Positions 1 through 10,726 of a stretch of DNA of 64,000 nucleotides are shown piece after piece (within the stretch, counting starts at the first letter, position 1; the number at the start of each line of letters is the position of its first letter). Under the pieces are notes generated by a model. It did not search any database. It was not told where the DNA came from and saw only the letters and a list, made by a program, of their open reading frames with translations. The position numbers and the translations under genes are program-made. Source of the stretch: Melieria omissa (taxonomy: Eukaryota > Arthropoda > Insecta > Diptera > Ulidiidae); contig OZ020269.1 of the NCBI GenBank assembly GCA_963971225.1, forward strand, positions 38,089,264 to 38,153,263, read 5' to 3'.

Positions 1-440
1 TAAAAATTTGAAATTAATGAAAAAAATTGTTGTTTGCACTACTTTCATTCCATTCATCGCCTTTTTATGGCATCTGAATACAAAGCGTCTAATATTTGGA
101 CGAATGTGAGTATTTTGTCGTGGATTGTGAAATATGCGCCAATATTTGGCTCGAATCATGCCCGCAGCACTTCAGTTCATAAAAATATTTGTTTGTTGTT
201 TGTAAACAAACAGCTGTCAAATTGAACCTCATTGAGCAGTCTGGACGGTCGTCTTCAACAACAAGCTCTTTTTACTTAAACTAGTTTGAATGAGTCAGTT
301 TGAACGCCATATAAGCAATGTTGGCAGTACACAATGATGAACGGCAGAAGAAGTGATCGATAAAATGTGTACTAAGCAACGAAGACTTGATTTGATTTTG
401 TAATATAGTGATGGCTGCCTGTTTTTTTGACGTAAAAGAT
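1..440. other. AT-rich stretch, no gene seen
   Basis: Only short open frames without recognisable domains. I see no repeat structure or RNA gene here. It borders the GC-rich repeat domain that follows. Confidence 0.4.
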
Positions 441-749
441 TAGTGAATGCTGAACTGCTGAACTGGAAACCACTGAACACTAACTACCGACGTTGGAAAA
501 GGCTCACGAGTGATCTTCCTCCTGATGTTGGGTCTTTTTTTTTGGATTGGACGTTGAAGGATCAGGTCGTGGAGGTGCGCGACCTCACTGGGACGAGAGG
601 GTGGCTCGCGTCTGGCGGAGAGACGGTGACAGACTACCAAACAAGAAGGACGTAGAAAGCAGGAGGAAATAGAAGGCGCGGAAACCAGGAACGGAGCGGG
701 AGTTTTGGAGTGCGAAAAGGGAGTCCCTCCACGTGCAACGGAGTGGAGA

Positions 750-1425
750 TAAAGCACCACGTGCGGCGCAGCACGACCTGTGGTGCAGCCGCTGACACAG
801 CGCCTCGCTTCGATAACCACCACCTGCGGTGCAGCCGTCGCCGCAGCGCACGTTCCGGTAGCCATCACCTGCGACGCAGCCACTGCCACCGCACCACGTG
901 CGGTGCAGCCACCACCTGTGGTCCAGCCGCTGTCCCGTGCACCACCTTCCGGTAGCCACCACCAGCCAAGTGATGTGCAGCCACCGCCCACAGTTTGGGC
1001 AGCCGCCACCGGTAGCCACCAGCAGAGTTCCGGCTGCCGCCACCACAGCACCAACAGTGGGGCAGTTGCTGTCACAGCGCCTCGTTTCGGTAGCCACCAC
1101 GTGCGACGCAGCCACGGCCACCGCACCAGGTGCGGTGCAGCCACCACCTGTGGTGCAGCCGCTGCCACGTGCACCACGTTCCGGTGACCATCACAGCGCC
1201 TCGTTTCGGTAGCCACGTTCCGGTAGCCATCACCTGCGACGCAGCCACTGCCACCGCGCCACGTGCGGTGCAGCCACCACCTGTGGTGCAGCCGCTGCCA
1301 CGTGCACCACGTTCCGGTGACCACCACCGCAAAGTTCGTGCTGCCGCCACCCACAGTTTGGGCAGCGCCACTACAGCATCACCTGCGGCACAGTAGCCGC
1401 TCAAGTGCGGCAGCGCAGCTGCAGC
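750..1425. repeat. GC-rich degenerate minisatellite (about 95-bp units)
   Basis: A block built from permutations of GTGCGGTGCAGCCACCACC, CACCTGTGGTGCAGCCGCTG and GTAGCCACCACGTGCGACG. A unit of roughly 95 bp recurs at about 857-960, 1090-1185 and 1217-1318, with degenerate partial copies between. The GC content is far above the surrounding AT-rich DNA. Because the sequence is GC-rich and repetitive, long open frames exist on both strands, including a 304-codon one on the minus strand. Their translations are low-complexity Trp/Cys/Arg or Pro/Ala/Thr repeats, so I do not call a gene. It could be an expanded segment inside a retroelement: a purine tract (GGGAGAGGGGGCGGGAAG) follows at about 1443. 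Confidence 0.7.
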
Positions 1426-1440
1426 AAACCACGTTTTTTT

Positions 1441-2219
1441 CTGGGAGAGGGGGCGGGAAGAAACACCCCCTATGCGGTATCAACCATCATTTGTTTTGTT
1501 TTGAAATTTTGGAATCGTAACATTTTCATTTTTTTTTGGCCAGCAGCAATCAACGAATTTCTCCTGAACTTCGCCGCATCGCCGAATTGTTTGCGCAAAC
1601 AACGAGGGATCGCCGATCAGGTCGAGTAAGTGAACGTAATCTGAGTTTAGAATTGATACATTTCTCTTTTGCTGCTTCCGCTTCCTAAATAATGTTTAGT
1701 ATAAGTATTACATTGAATAAAATGTAAATTGTTATTGAATGTGATCATCGTTGTTGCCAGAATGGATGGGTCGGGAGAGACCGAAACGCTCTCGCTTAAG
1801 GTTGGGAAGGGGAGAGCCGGGGGCTAAAGAACACCTATAGGTCTCCCTTCTTGTTGTTGCTACCTCTGTGTTGTCGCCCTACTGCTGCTTGCGTCAACTA
1901 ATACTCTACACCTGCGGGGTGGACGAGTAGGTTCGTAAGTGGTATTGTCCGTCCGATTGTCCGTATGTCAAGTTGCATGGCCGGTTGATAGGTAAAATTG
2001 TCCGCGGTGTGAGAGTTTAATCTTCTTTCTTTTAGGTGTTTTCTAGTAAGGAAAAAACCACGTGCATGAATAACTTTGTGTATTGTTGGTATGTAGCGGC
2101 AAGTGCTCGAACCCCCCCCACAACCCGAAGAGCTTAGACCTGGTACCCAGCTAGCATGCACACCCGCTCGACATTGCACTACAACAAATACCAGCAGGTC
2201 CCCATGGCCTTATTCGGGG
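1441..2219. other. Possible retroelement flank; no gene
   Basis: Opens with the purine-rich run GGGAGAGGGGGCGGGAAG, which resembles a polypurine tract, and later contains AATAAA near 1717. No matching second LTR is visible in the window, so an LTR cannot be assigned. No coding potential was recognised. Confidence 0.3.
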
Positions 2220-2385
2220 CAGGTAGCTTCCTTACCCAATTTAACACCTGTGGGATTCGTTACATAAAATGGTACCCAATTTGGGGCCTGAAAAACCTGT
2301 GCGTCATTACATAATGGCGCCCCACGTGGGGCCCGAAATCATTACCCCATTTGTGGCCGAGGGGACCCATTACAATATACTATTA
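2220..2385 (+). repeat. Tandem, primer-binding-site-like repeats
   Basis: Three or four diverged copies of a unit resembling TTACATAATGGCGCCCCACG followed by TGGGGCCCGAA. The best copy, near 2310, matches the layout of a retroelement primer-binding site complementary to a tRNA-Lys-like 3' end. The neighbours (TACCCAATTTGGGGCC, CCCATTTGTGGCC) are decayed versions. What is seen is the repetition; its origin in the leader of an LTR element is inference. Confidence 0.4.
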
Positions 2386-2447
2386 ATTACAAAAATTAGA
2401 TTTTTATATAATTTCATGTATGTGATTTTGCTTTGAGAAAAAAGCCA

Positions 2448-3168
2448 TTAAGGGGCCCGAACACTGTAAACTGCGATTTTTCATATGTTTTTTATTTTAT
2501 TTATTAAAAAAAAACGGACGTTCCGATTTACATGAAACTTTACACATATGTTAATAAATGTTTAGATTACCTTTTTTACTACCTTTTTTAATTCGATTTG
2601 CCCCTTTCAAAACTTAAAACGCGATTATCTCGAAACCATGTTTTTTGACCGCGTTGACAGCATAACTGAAAAAGTTTTTATCCGATCGACCTGATTCAAA
2701 TTGCATTCTATTCGGGAATAGTGTCGCTTCTGCGCGACGTAGCCGTTTTTCGATATATGCCAAACTTTTTTTTTTATAAATAATTTAGTGCAAAATTTTA
2801 CGCGAAAAAAAAAACTTTTTCTTCAAACAGCCGCCATTTTTTTTCTAATCAATATTTTTAAAATCCCCTACGTCAAACAGTAGCCAGTAATGTATATTTC
2901 AAGAATCTTTTTTGTTTTTTGCTCTAGGAGGCTCCGTTATGCTGATTTGCTGTCAACGCGACAAGGGTCATTTTAAAAAGACGACATTTTGGATCAGCTA
3001 CAGAATACAAACATGGCCGCCAAAAAAAAAAAAACATTGTTTTCGATAATCTAAACATTTATTAACATATGTGTAAAGTTTCATGTAAATCGGAATGTCC
3101 GTTTTTTTTTAATAAATAAAATAAAAAACATATGAAAAATCGCAGTTTACAGTGTTCGGGCCCCTTAA
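2448..3168. mobile_element. TTAA-flanked MITE with 118-bp inverted repeats (Kolobok-like)
   Basis: The element runs from TTAA|GGGGCCCGAACACTG at the left to CAGTGTTCGGGCCCC|TTAA at the right. The terminal inverted repeats (2452-2569 and 3047-3164) match over 118 bp with about one mismatch, and the interior is itself loosely palindromic. TTAA duplication is known for piggyBac and Kolobok elements; piggyBac ends usually begin CCC, whereas GG-starting termini are reported for Kolobok/T2-type elements, so I favour the latter. No transposase is encoded. Confidence 0.85.
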
Positions 3169-3239
3169 AACAATTAAACGCAAAGCTTAAGGCGTGAAAA
3201 ATTGTTGAAAAAAAGAGTAAACCATGTTGAAAAAAGTAT

Positions 3240-3305
3240 AAAAATATGTTGAATAATGCTTCCAATATCCGGCCCCCCCTTCATGAAATCCTGGATACGC
3301 CACTG
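3240..3305 (-). mobile_element. Orphan hAT-type terminus
   Basis: Read on the minus strand, this segment begins CAGTGGCGTATCCAGGATTT and continues into a G-rich run, a layout typical of hAT termini (compare CAGGGGCGTAGCC at 5373). I find no partner end to the left in this window. The TTAA MITE at 2448-3168 may sit inside the same decayed element. Confidence 0.45.
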
Positions 3306-5364
3306 GCCGCAGTGCAATTTAGGCATCGTTTCCATTGACGACACTGCACTGTGGTTCGCTTCATCGCGACTGCGAGCAGACTTCAAAATCTTCAGTTCAG
3401 GTTTCAGCGCCCAAAAACTTTTAGCCAAACTTTTAAAATCGCAATGCCTTAGATGAGGCAGTTCTAAGAAAATCATAGCAATTTTAGGGATTACAATCAC
3501 AAGGAGGCTTAAATTTGGCTAAAATCATAGATGCAGCTGTAACATATGTTTATTTTACGTTCATGACAACGTGTGCCAAGTTTCACAATCATTATCGGTC
3601 TTAAATTGAAGCATGCATGTGAATTATACAAACCAACGCTTCGTCGCCAGTATTCAGTGCATTAAATATCCATAAAATTACATACTTTTAAATTTACGCC
3701 AAAATTAATGATTTTGCTACTAAAGAATCTCCGACCCTGATTCCTGAAAAAGGTTAATACATGAAGACGGTAAGCTGCAAGAGATACGGAGCATACATTT
3801 AGCCAGGACTTGAAAAAGAAGAGAAAGCATTCGATGCGGTAGTTGGATGTTAACGGCGAAAAGAGAGACCGTATATCTGTTAGAAACAACGAGTTAAGGA
3901 AACCTTAGCATCTCGTTGTGTAAGCAACTGGATCAGGTACGCACGAAGCAGAGCGGGTTTGGAGCAGGCGGTTATGGCCATATACGTAAGTATATTAAGT
4001 AATTAAAGATATTTCACTAAATTTTTAGCTGCCTTGTCCCACAGCGTAGCCTGTATGCTGCTTGTCTCTAAAAGTAAGGATGGTACTTTTTGTTGTAGGC
4101 TCCATTTTGCCGCTAATGTGCTACAAGCACGCTGCACAAAACAACATTTGACTTTTCATGAGCGAATACACATCTCGGAGAGACGCCCGAACAACTGAAC
4201 TAGCAAAGCGTTGACTACATGTATGTGAAGTGGCAATGTTAGGGCTACTCTAAAGGCACATCCAGCCAGCAGCCTGCATCCTCATACTCGTAAATGCTTA
4301 ATTAATGTAAATTGAGGGGTTTTAGTGGGGTACGTAGAACGTAATTTAATTAAAATATTTAATAATATATGTACGGAAGCAACACACAAGCTGGCAGGCA
4401 GTGTTTGTGTTCTGCAAATCCCTACGGAAGTGGGCAGATACCTACCCTAATGGAATTAGATACTTAGTTCACACTCTTGCAGATGGCCTTGTGATTGTAT
4501 TTGTATTTCAAATATACATATATGTACACGTACATAGTTGTACAGCGTCAGGGGTCGGAGAGTTGTCATGCACACTGGCGATGTGCCTCTAGCATGCAAA
4601 CTTCAGTGCTCGTTTCCAAAGAGTGAAAAGTGCTTAGTGTTTTTGGCACTGAGCAGGCAATGCGAAAGTTCTTCGTTAGAAATGTTGCATTCATTGTAAA
4701 CAAATATGTAAATACTTCAGGAATGAGTAAGCGCTGTCACAACTTGGCAGCAATTTACTGCGCTTACGCGCCACTGTATTTCCTGCACCGATAACGAAGC
4801 ACCTTGAAATACAGTCCAGCCGCGAAGTCACGCAGCGACGAATGAATGCAGGGCGTTTAACTCATTGTAAGTTTCGACGACAATAATCGTTAAGGCGACG
4901 AGTGCATCGATCACAATATTACTCAACACTGCGTACCCACTTACATACATGCTCGTACGTACATACCAATGAGTGTGTATTCTGTGTGAGAGTACATGCC
5001 CATGTACGTGCTTTATGTAAGAAAACATGGGGAATAATCGCAGCAAGTCCGATTATCGACACTGTGTTCGCCAAACAGGCAATCGGAACAACTTCCGGTA
5101 CGAAGTCCAACCATCATTACACATATTTATCTGCTTATACCTATATATACTGGCAGAAGAGTCCAATGTCCAACAAATCGCACTGTGCGTTGGACTCTGT
5201 ACACGGATTGAATGGATCCCCAGTTTCACGTTGAACCGAATCGGCGGATTCGTTGCCTTTTTCTTAGGCAATATGTTTCATTACAGTCATAGGTTTCAGC
5301 TCACAAAACTATTTTTCTATATTCGGTGTTGGCTGATTTAAACGCTGAATTAACATATATGTGA
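3306..5364. other. Intergenic/intronic-looking DNA, no gene recognised
   Basis: About 2 kb of AT-rich DNA with only short open frames lacking recognisable domains. No repeats with terminal structure or RNA genes were seen. Confidence 0.35.
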
Positions 5365-5599
5365 GTGTCGACCAGGGGCGTAGCCAGAACTTGGTCATGG
5401 GGGGGGTTTTAAATTTTTTTTTGCCAGTTTAGTATTACGAGTTTTTTAAAGTAAAGTGCACTTTCCCAATAGGGCATTTTGTGGTGGTTTATGTGACTTA
5501 CTGCATTGGAAATTAAAATTTTTCCCGATTTTTAGTTAACATTTCATGAAATTTGGTGCACTGAAAGCGAAGTTATTGCATTTGAAGTGAAAGTATGTT

Positions 5600-7150
5600 T
5601 GTGTCATCGTACAAAAATGGGCATCGACAAAGATCAAATATTAACTTTTGTTTTAAAAATGTTTAAACTTTAACCGAAGCATTTAAATTGATGAACCAAG
5701 TTTATAATGATGATTGTTTATACCGTGGTGGAGTTCATAAGTGGTAAACGCGATTTAACCCATTTTCGCCGTTTTTGCGAAAAAAATTATTATTCAAGTA
5801 AAATCGATATATATATATGCTATCAGTTATTCTTAAAAAACTTATTTTATATAATTTCATTTTAATTTAAATTCATTTGTCGAACAACGCGCCAGCGTTG
5901 TGTACACGCAACACAGATTCGAGACTTATCTAGAACACGCATAATGACACCCAGATAATTCACAAACCAATTATATTTTTCCTTGCCTTTATGTGAACGT
6001 ATTTTCATGTCGACCAAAAAAAGAATTAACGTTTGACAATTTTCAGTGTGCGATTCAAAATTTGTCTGAAAGACATGTGTCTACATATACAAGTGTGTGT
6101 TTTGTAGGTGGTTGAGATATGGAGGGGAAGAAAGCCTAAGGATATACCTTCCGAACAAAAAAAAATTTATCGCAATACCTCACACACACTGCACATACGA
6201 ATTTTTTAAATAGTAACGTTGCGTATACGCAACAGAGGAAGGAAATGGGTTAAAAACGATTGTCTGGTCATAAATGATGACCAACGTGTTGGCCAACTGA
6301 AATCCGCGATCACCGCAGATTCCATCAAAACTTGGCGGTAATTCATACAAGATTAGCCAAAATCTTCATTGAAATTCTTAAAATTCGATCAAATCCTCAA
6401 ATTAACCACAAATTTGATAATTTTCAATTATTTAATTTTGTTTATAACTTTTTTTATGTTTAAAATTGAATTATGTCATTTTGTATACAAAAAACCTACC
6501 TGGGTGTTCCCAGGCGCTTTTGCTGCCATTTTGAATAAAACTCACAATAAATTTTTTTTACGTACCTAATTATGTGTTCAGTAAACCCTCTGGAAAGAAA
6601 TCTTCTAATACTTTTCATAGCCGCAAAATAAATCATTAATCGTTAGACCTTTTTTCGAAAAACGAACTATCACCAGAGGAAGATCCTAAATATTGAAGTA
6701 TGAAAAAAATTTATATATTACTGTATATTTATTGTTAGTTTTACTGAAAATAGCGGCGGAAGTGCTTGGGGTCATCCGAGTGAACGACATTGCTAAACGA
6801 CGTATACAAAAATCTTTGGTAAGGCGAAGGTTAAGCATATCAATAGCCTAAATTTATCGCATTTTAACTGAACATTGGGCCATCTCATCTATGGACACTT
6901 GTTTTGATTGTTTTTTTGTTTACTAAAAGTCGAATTTTAACCATCGTTTTTACCTGATGCGACACCGTTTGACTTTCACCTTTTAAAAAAATGCATTTGC
7001 CGATGAAAAAAAGCGTTTTGAGAACTTAGAAACCATCGAAAAGGCTTGTACCGATATCCTGAAGGACATTTTGGTCGACGAACTAAACTACTCTTTAGAC
7101 ATATTTTTAGATCATACAAATCGCTGTATTGAGCGTAAGCGGGACTATTA
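5600..7150 (+). pseudogene. Decayed mariner transposase (basal, rosa-like)
   Basis: Two plus-strand blocks of mariner transposase can be read with frameshifts. The first, about 5600-5755, shows the HTH region with frames close to LTFVLKMF and MNQVYNDDCL. The second resumes directly after the TTAA insertion at 6254 with VINDDQRVGQLKSAITADSI. A C-terminal block at about 6940-7150 contains a frame resembling the mariner ending DRANRCIE-GDYF. Many stops and frameshifts rule out function. Layout and residues suggest a basal mariner of the kind described from Ceratitis rosa, but subfamily assignment is tentative. It lies within hAT-type ends and is interrupted by a 499-bp TTAA MITE. Confidence 0.6.
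5755..6253. mobile_element. TTAA-flanked MITE (piggyBac-type ends) inside the mariner relic
   Basis: Left end TTAA|CCCATTTTCGCC and right end GGAAGGAAATGGG|TTAA give a 4-bp TTAA duplication with short inverted repeats starting CCCATTT, as in piggyBac-like elements. Subterminal inverted motifs containing CGCAACA occur near both ends. Its removal rejoins the flanking mariner transposase segments, which confirms it as an insertion. Confidence 0.75.
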
Positions 7151-7337
7151 AAAAAACAAATTAGTTTGTGAAAAAAAATTTTTTGTTATTATTCTTTTAA
7201 ATGTTTAAAGATAAAAAGAGATTTTTGCTAATGTGGGAACGTACATACGATGCATATTGATTGAAAATGTTGACAAATTATAGGCTATGGGGGTTCTGAC
7301 ACCCAAAACCCCCCTTGGCTACGCCCCTGGTGTCGAC

Positions 7338-7907
7338 TAAAAATTGAAATTTCTCGACACAAAATTTCAAATTTACTATTTTACATTAGTTTTCATAGCT
7401 TTCAAGTAAGACAAAGTATTTTTTTTTATAAAAAACAGATATTGCAACAAATCAAACTTACAAAACTACAAAAATTAAAATTACAATTAATTCATTAACA
7501 TTAATTAAGATAAAATAATATTATTTCTCTGCGCTCTTTTAAAACTAAAATTCATTGATTTGATTTCATGATTTAAATATCTATTTAGACCTCGTAGTAT
7601 CTTAGAGACAATAAAAGGCTTGCCAATGTCTAGTTTAAAGGGGTTTAGACTAAATCAAATAATTCACAGTCAAAAATTTGTACTTGTAAAAAATTTTGTA
7701 CAAAATGGTTTCTTAAGATTGTTTGCTATTAAAATAAAGAAATAAATTATTTAAATTAAATAAGAGAGAAAACAATACTTTATTCAAGAATTATACGAGA
7801 TTTTCACCTTTGAAACTTGGTTGTAGCTTGCAGCAAAGTTGAAAACAAGGATTTATTCGAATAAGGATTTATTCGTTCGGTTTCGTTTTTTTCACTTGAC
7901 AAAAATA
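7338..7907. other. AT-rich DNA, nothing recognised
   Basis: Very AT-rich sequence between two mobile elements, with no gene or repeat structure that I can support. Confidence 0.35.
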
Positions 7908-8290
7908 TACGAGGTCTGTTCAAAGTATTGTCCATCTCTAGCTACTATTTTCCTCATATTTCTGACACTTTATGTACAACTTACTGTTGTACATAAAGTC
8001 GCATAACTGGGATAGTTATGCGATCAACTCCCAATGATTCTCCAAGACCTTCTTGCGTTTGGTACGAATCTTGGTTGAGCAATTCCTCCGATTCTTCGAA
8101 GTTCGAATCTTTTTGGCTGTCCAGGTTGCTCTTCATCTTCCAAACCAAAATTATCACTTTTAAAACGTGCAAACCACTTCTGACACGTTCGCTCAGCTAG
8201 ACCATTTTCACCATTAACTTCCACGAAAATACGATGACTTTCGTCACTATTTTTCAAAAACACTTTCAGGCAACTCTATGACATTTTGCG
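7908..8290 (-). pseudogene. Truncated mariner: terminus plus N-terminal transposase
   Basis: The segment starts with the terminal motif ACGAGGTCTGTTCAAAGTA and then encodes, on the minus strand (8024-8263), the mariner HTH region: FLKNSDESHRIFVEVN, LAERTCQKWFARFKSDNF and LEDEEQPGQPKRFE. It continues in a shifted frame to QDSYQTQEGLGESLGVDR before the frame runs into a pair of hairpins. The catalytic two-thirds is missing. A normal mariner transposase is about 340-350 residues; fewer than 100 are left. The 5' terminus on the right could not be located. This is a deletion derivative with no activity of its own. Confidence 0.7.
7968..8023. repeat. Twin perfect hairpins at a deletion junction
   Basis: CTTTATGTACAAC-ttact-GTTGTACATAAAG (7968-7998) is followed without a gap by TCGCATAACT-gggat-AGTTATGCGA (7999-8023). 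Both stems are perfect (13 and 10 bp), with 5-nt loops. They lie exactly where the mariner transposase frame breaks off. Confidence 0.85.
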
Positions 8291-8672
8291 TTCAATAAAA
8301 AGTGTTGTTGTTTACACTTTAACCAAATGACGCATACTGAGAAAGACGCGCAATGGCAGTAGCTTTCCAATGAATAAGTATTTGGAAAATGGAACGATAA
8401 AATAAGTAGTTAGCTAGTTACGACATCTGTTGTAAAACTGCGAATTAAGGGGGTCTCCTCATCAGTCAGTTTCAAAAAATCGATTATTTTTTTTTTTTTT
8501 CAATCGTTAGAACTTTTATCTGAGAATATTCTTGCAAAGTTTGAGAGTTCAACTCAAACTAGTTTAGGAGTTACAGGTTCGGGGAGAGTCTCGCGCGGGT
8601 CAAGCGCGAGCCAAGTGAAAACTTTACAGCCCACGTTCTGAAAACCATTTTTGTTTTAATTCCGTGCACGAT

Positions 8673-10222
8673 TTAACCCTAATCCGTCGTTCGGGTGATT
8701 TTTCACCCATTTTCAACTTTGAGATGCTATAACTTTCCTATATATTTATCAAAATGATTAAGGTTTCTTGTATTTGCAGCAAACCAATATAAGTTTTAGA
8801 ATTTATCAACAACATATTGATTATTTGATTATAACGGTGATTACAAAAAAAGTTACGTGGGCGACGTTCGGGTGATATTTCACCCATATACAAATTGTAT
8901 GGAAATTCAACGCAACACATACAGAAAATGCCATACAATTACGTCACTGGATTGAAAGTTTTGAACTGCTTTTATAGGCAAAACATTTTTATAGATCAAT
9001 GGGCCTCCTGAATTTAACGGGAAAGTAATAGCTGATTATATTATTTCAACTAAAGTTGGTATAACTCGCTATGCTTGAAGTCGTGTGTCAGCAATACAAG
9101 ATGCCAATGAAGACCAATGTTAAAGATAGTAACTGCAAAAACTAATGTTGAAGGTTCGCGAGTTCTTGGCAGTGAATGGATCAGCGTTGGTGATATTCAG
9201 GCATAGTTTGGTATTTCAATTTTGAGTGGTGTTTATAAGTCGAATGGAGAATCTCTTGATAATCTGTAGAGTTGCACAACAGGCAGACCAATTTTTCGTT
9301 CTGTCGGTGACAAAACCACTCGCCAAGAACGTAACGATTGTAATCAAGAATGAAGCTCGTTAACACCCATAAGAGATATATGAGAAAATTGGGTTTAGTG
9401 ACAACTGCTATGTACGTCCACCAGGATATGTGGGTGACAAAAAATTACCCGAAATTATATCGTTTTAAAATAAGTCAAAAGCAGTAGTTCACACTTAAGA
9501 CCAATTGATTGTTCGCTAAGTATACTAATCGCTGTCGTTCCCAGTTAGCATTACAACAAAAAGCACAAGCGTCGAATTTTTCTTGAAGACTTAGAATTAA
9601 GTTTAGTAAAGCTAAAGATTTTGCGTAGAGCAATGTTACCGAAAGGAAAATCTTCATGCTGACTTCTTATCTCAATATAGCCATTTTTGCAAACCTTGTC
9701 AGAAAATCAGAGCGTAAAAAAGTAAAAGAACTATTGGAAGATAGCTAATTTGGTATCAAAAACGATCGAGAGGCATATTCTGCTTGCAATTCTTGAAAAA
9801 AGTATACTTGTGGTGAACACAAAGTTTAAGTTAACTACTGCCCTTCCTTGCCCCCTTTCCCCCTCCGCTTGAAATGTGAGCTGTAACATATGTTGCAAAA
9901 AACACTGTTACATAACATTTCCAAAATGGGTGAAATACGTGGTATTACAATGGGTCTCATAATAGGCCTTCGAGTGTGTCTCTTACAGAGGCAGCCACAA
10001 AAACCTTACCTAACCTAGTTGCCCTAATTGCAAAAAAATATAGAAAAATTTGATAACTTATTTATCTGTAAGATAACAAAGATAATAAAGATTAAAGATA
10101 ACAAATTATTTTCTATTATAATTGGTCAAAAAATTCATTAAAACAATACAAAGTACCATATGGGTGAAATATCACCCGAACATCTTATGTGTGAGTTTTT
10201 TTGAACGTCGGATGAGGGTTAA
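8673..10222 (+). mobile_element. Decayed piggyBac element nested in the 8445-10726 element
   Basis: Ends TTAA|CCCTAATCCGTCGTTC and, reverse-complemented, TTAA|CCCTCATCCGACGTTC give the CCC-starting termini and TTAA duplication typical of piggyBac. Subterminal inverted motifs TTCGGGTGATTTTTCACCC and GGGTGAAATATCACCCGAA lie just inside. The interior holds transposase remnants on the plus strand. Confidence 0.85.
9190..9700 (+). pseudogene. piggyBac transposase remnants
   Basis: Plus-strand reading shows ISILSGVYKSNGESLDNL followed by CTTGRPIFRSV near 9205-9310. This matches the conserved piggyBac transposase block G-hydrophobic-K/R-S…W…TGRPIFR. Around 9558-9640 the frame KHKRRIFLEDLELSLVK resembles the C-terminal FLEELG-x-LV region. 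Frames are broken by multiple stops and shifts, and the catalytic DDD segment between the blocks cannot be read continuously. Length is far below the usual 550-600 residues. Non-functional; assignment to piggyBac is supported independently by the TTAA/CCC ends of the surrounding element. Confidence 0.65.
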
Positions 10223-10726
10223 AATAAACCATAAAAGCTATGTATACAAGTAAGATACTGTTTTTTAGATTATTTAATTGTGCATAGACTGAACTAAAAA
10301 AATTTTCTAAAAGATTTTTATTTTACAATGTAGTTAACGCGCTTACTTAAATACAAGGCCGAAAAATCGAGTACTTTTTTAAAGAATGACAAAAATATTT
10401 AAATTACATCTTTTAAGCACCATAATAGTCTATACTATGCAGGAAAGCTTTCTGAATAAAAACGTATTTCAATTTCTTGTTTCAGGTAAAAATTACGGGC
10501 TGAGTCTTGCACGGAGTTTGAGTTGTCCGCGTCGAGCTGCTGCGCAAGATTGTTCATAAATCGGCCATTTTTATTTATTTTGAAATTACATAAACTTTTT
10601 TTTGTTGAATAAACGTATGTTAAAAAATATGCAAAAGATCATTGGTTTCTCTTGTTGTTCTCATGTTCAAAAAAAATCCTGAAAAACTACCTTTTTTCCA
10701 AGCTACTGATGAGGAGACCCCCTTAA

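Larger units (their letters stand above)
5373..7329. mobile_element. hAT-type element with perfect 8-bp TSD (GTGTCGAC)
   Basis: The left end is CAGGGGCGTAGCCAGAAC and the right end, reverse-complemented, is CAGGGGCGTAGCCAAGG. Both sit beside GTGTCGAC (5365-5372 and 7330-7337), a perfect 8-bp target-site duplication as expected for hAT transposition. No hAT transposase is visible inside. The interior is instead occupied by a decayed mariner, itself split by a TTAA element. The hAT ends mobilised or enclosed that DNA, or the mariner jumped into a hAT MITE; the second is simpler. Confidence 0.85.
8445..10726. mobile_element. TTAA-flanked element (Kolobok-like ends) hosting a piggyBac
   Basis: Left TTAA|GGGGGTCTCCTCATCAGT and right ACTGATGAGGAGACCCCC|TTAA form perfect terminal inverted repeats of 18 bp with TTAA duplication. 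The GG-starting ends differ from piggyBac and fit Kolobok-type elements better. After subtracting the piggyBac at 8673-10222, about 730 bp of non-coding sequence is left, so this is a MITE. Confidence 0.8.

Noticed and set aside
440..1354. 304-codon open frame on the minus strand
   Set aside because: Falls in the GC-rich minisatellite and translates to low-complexity Trp/Arg/Cys repeats. Long frames exist on the other strand too.
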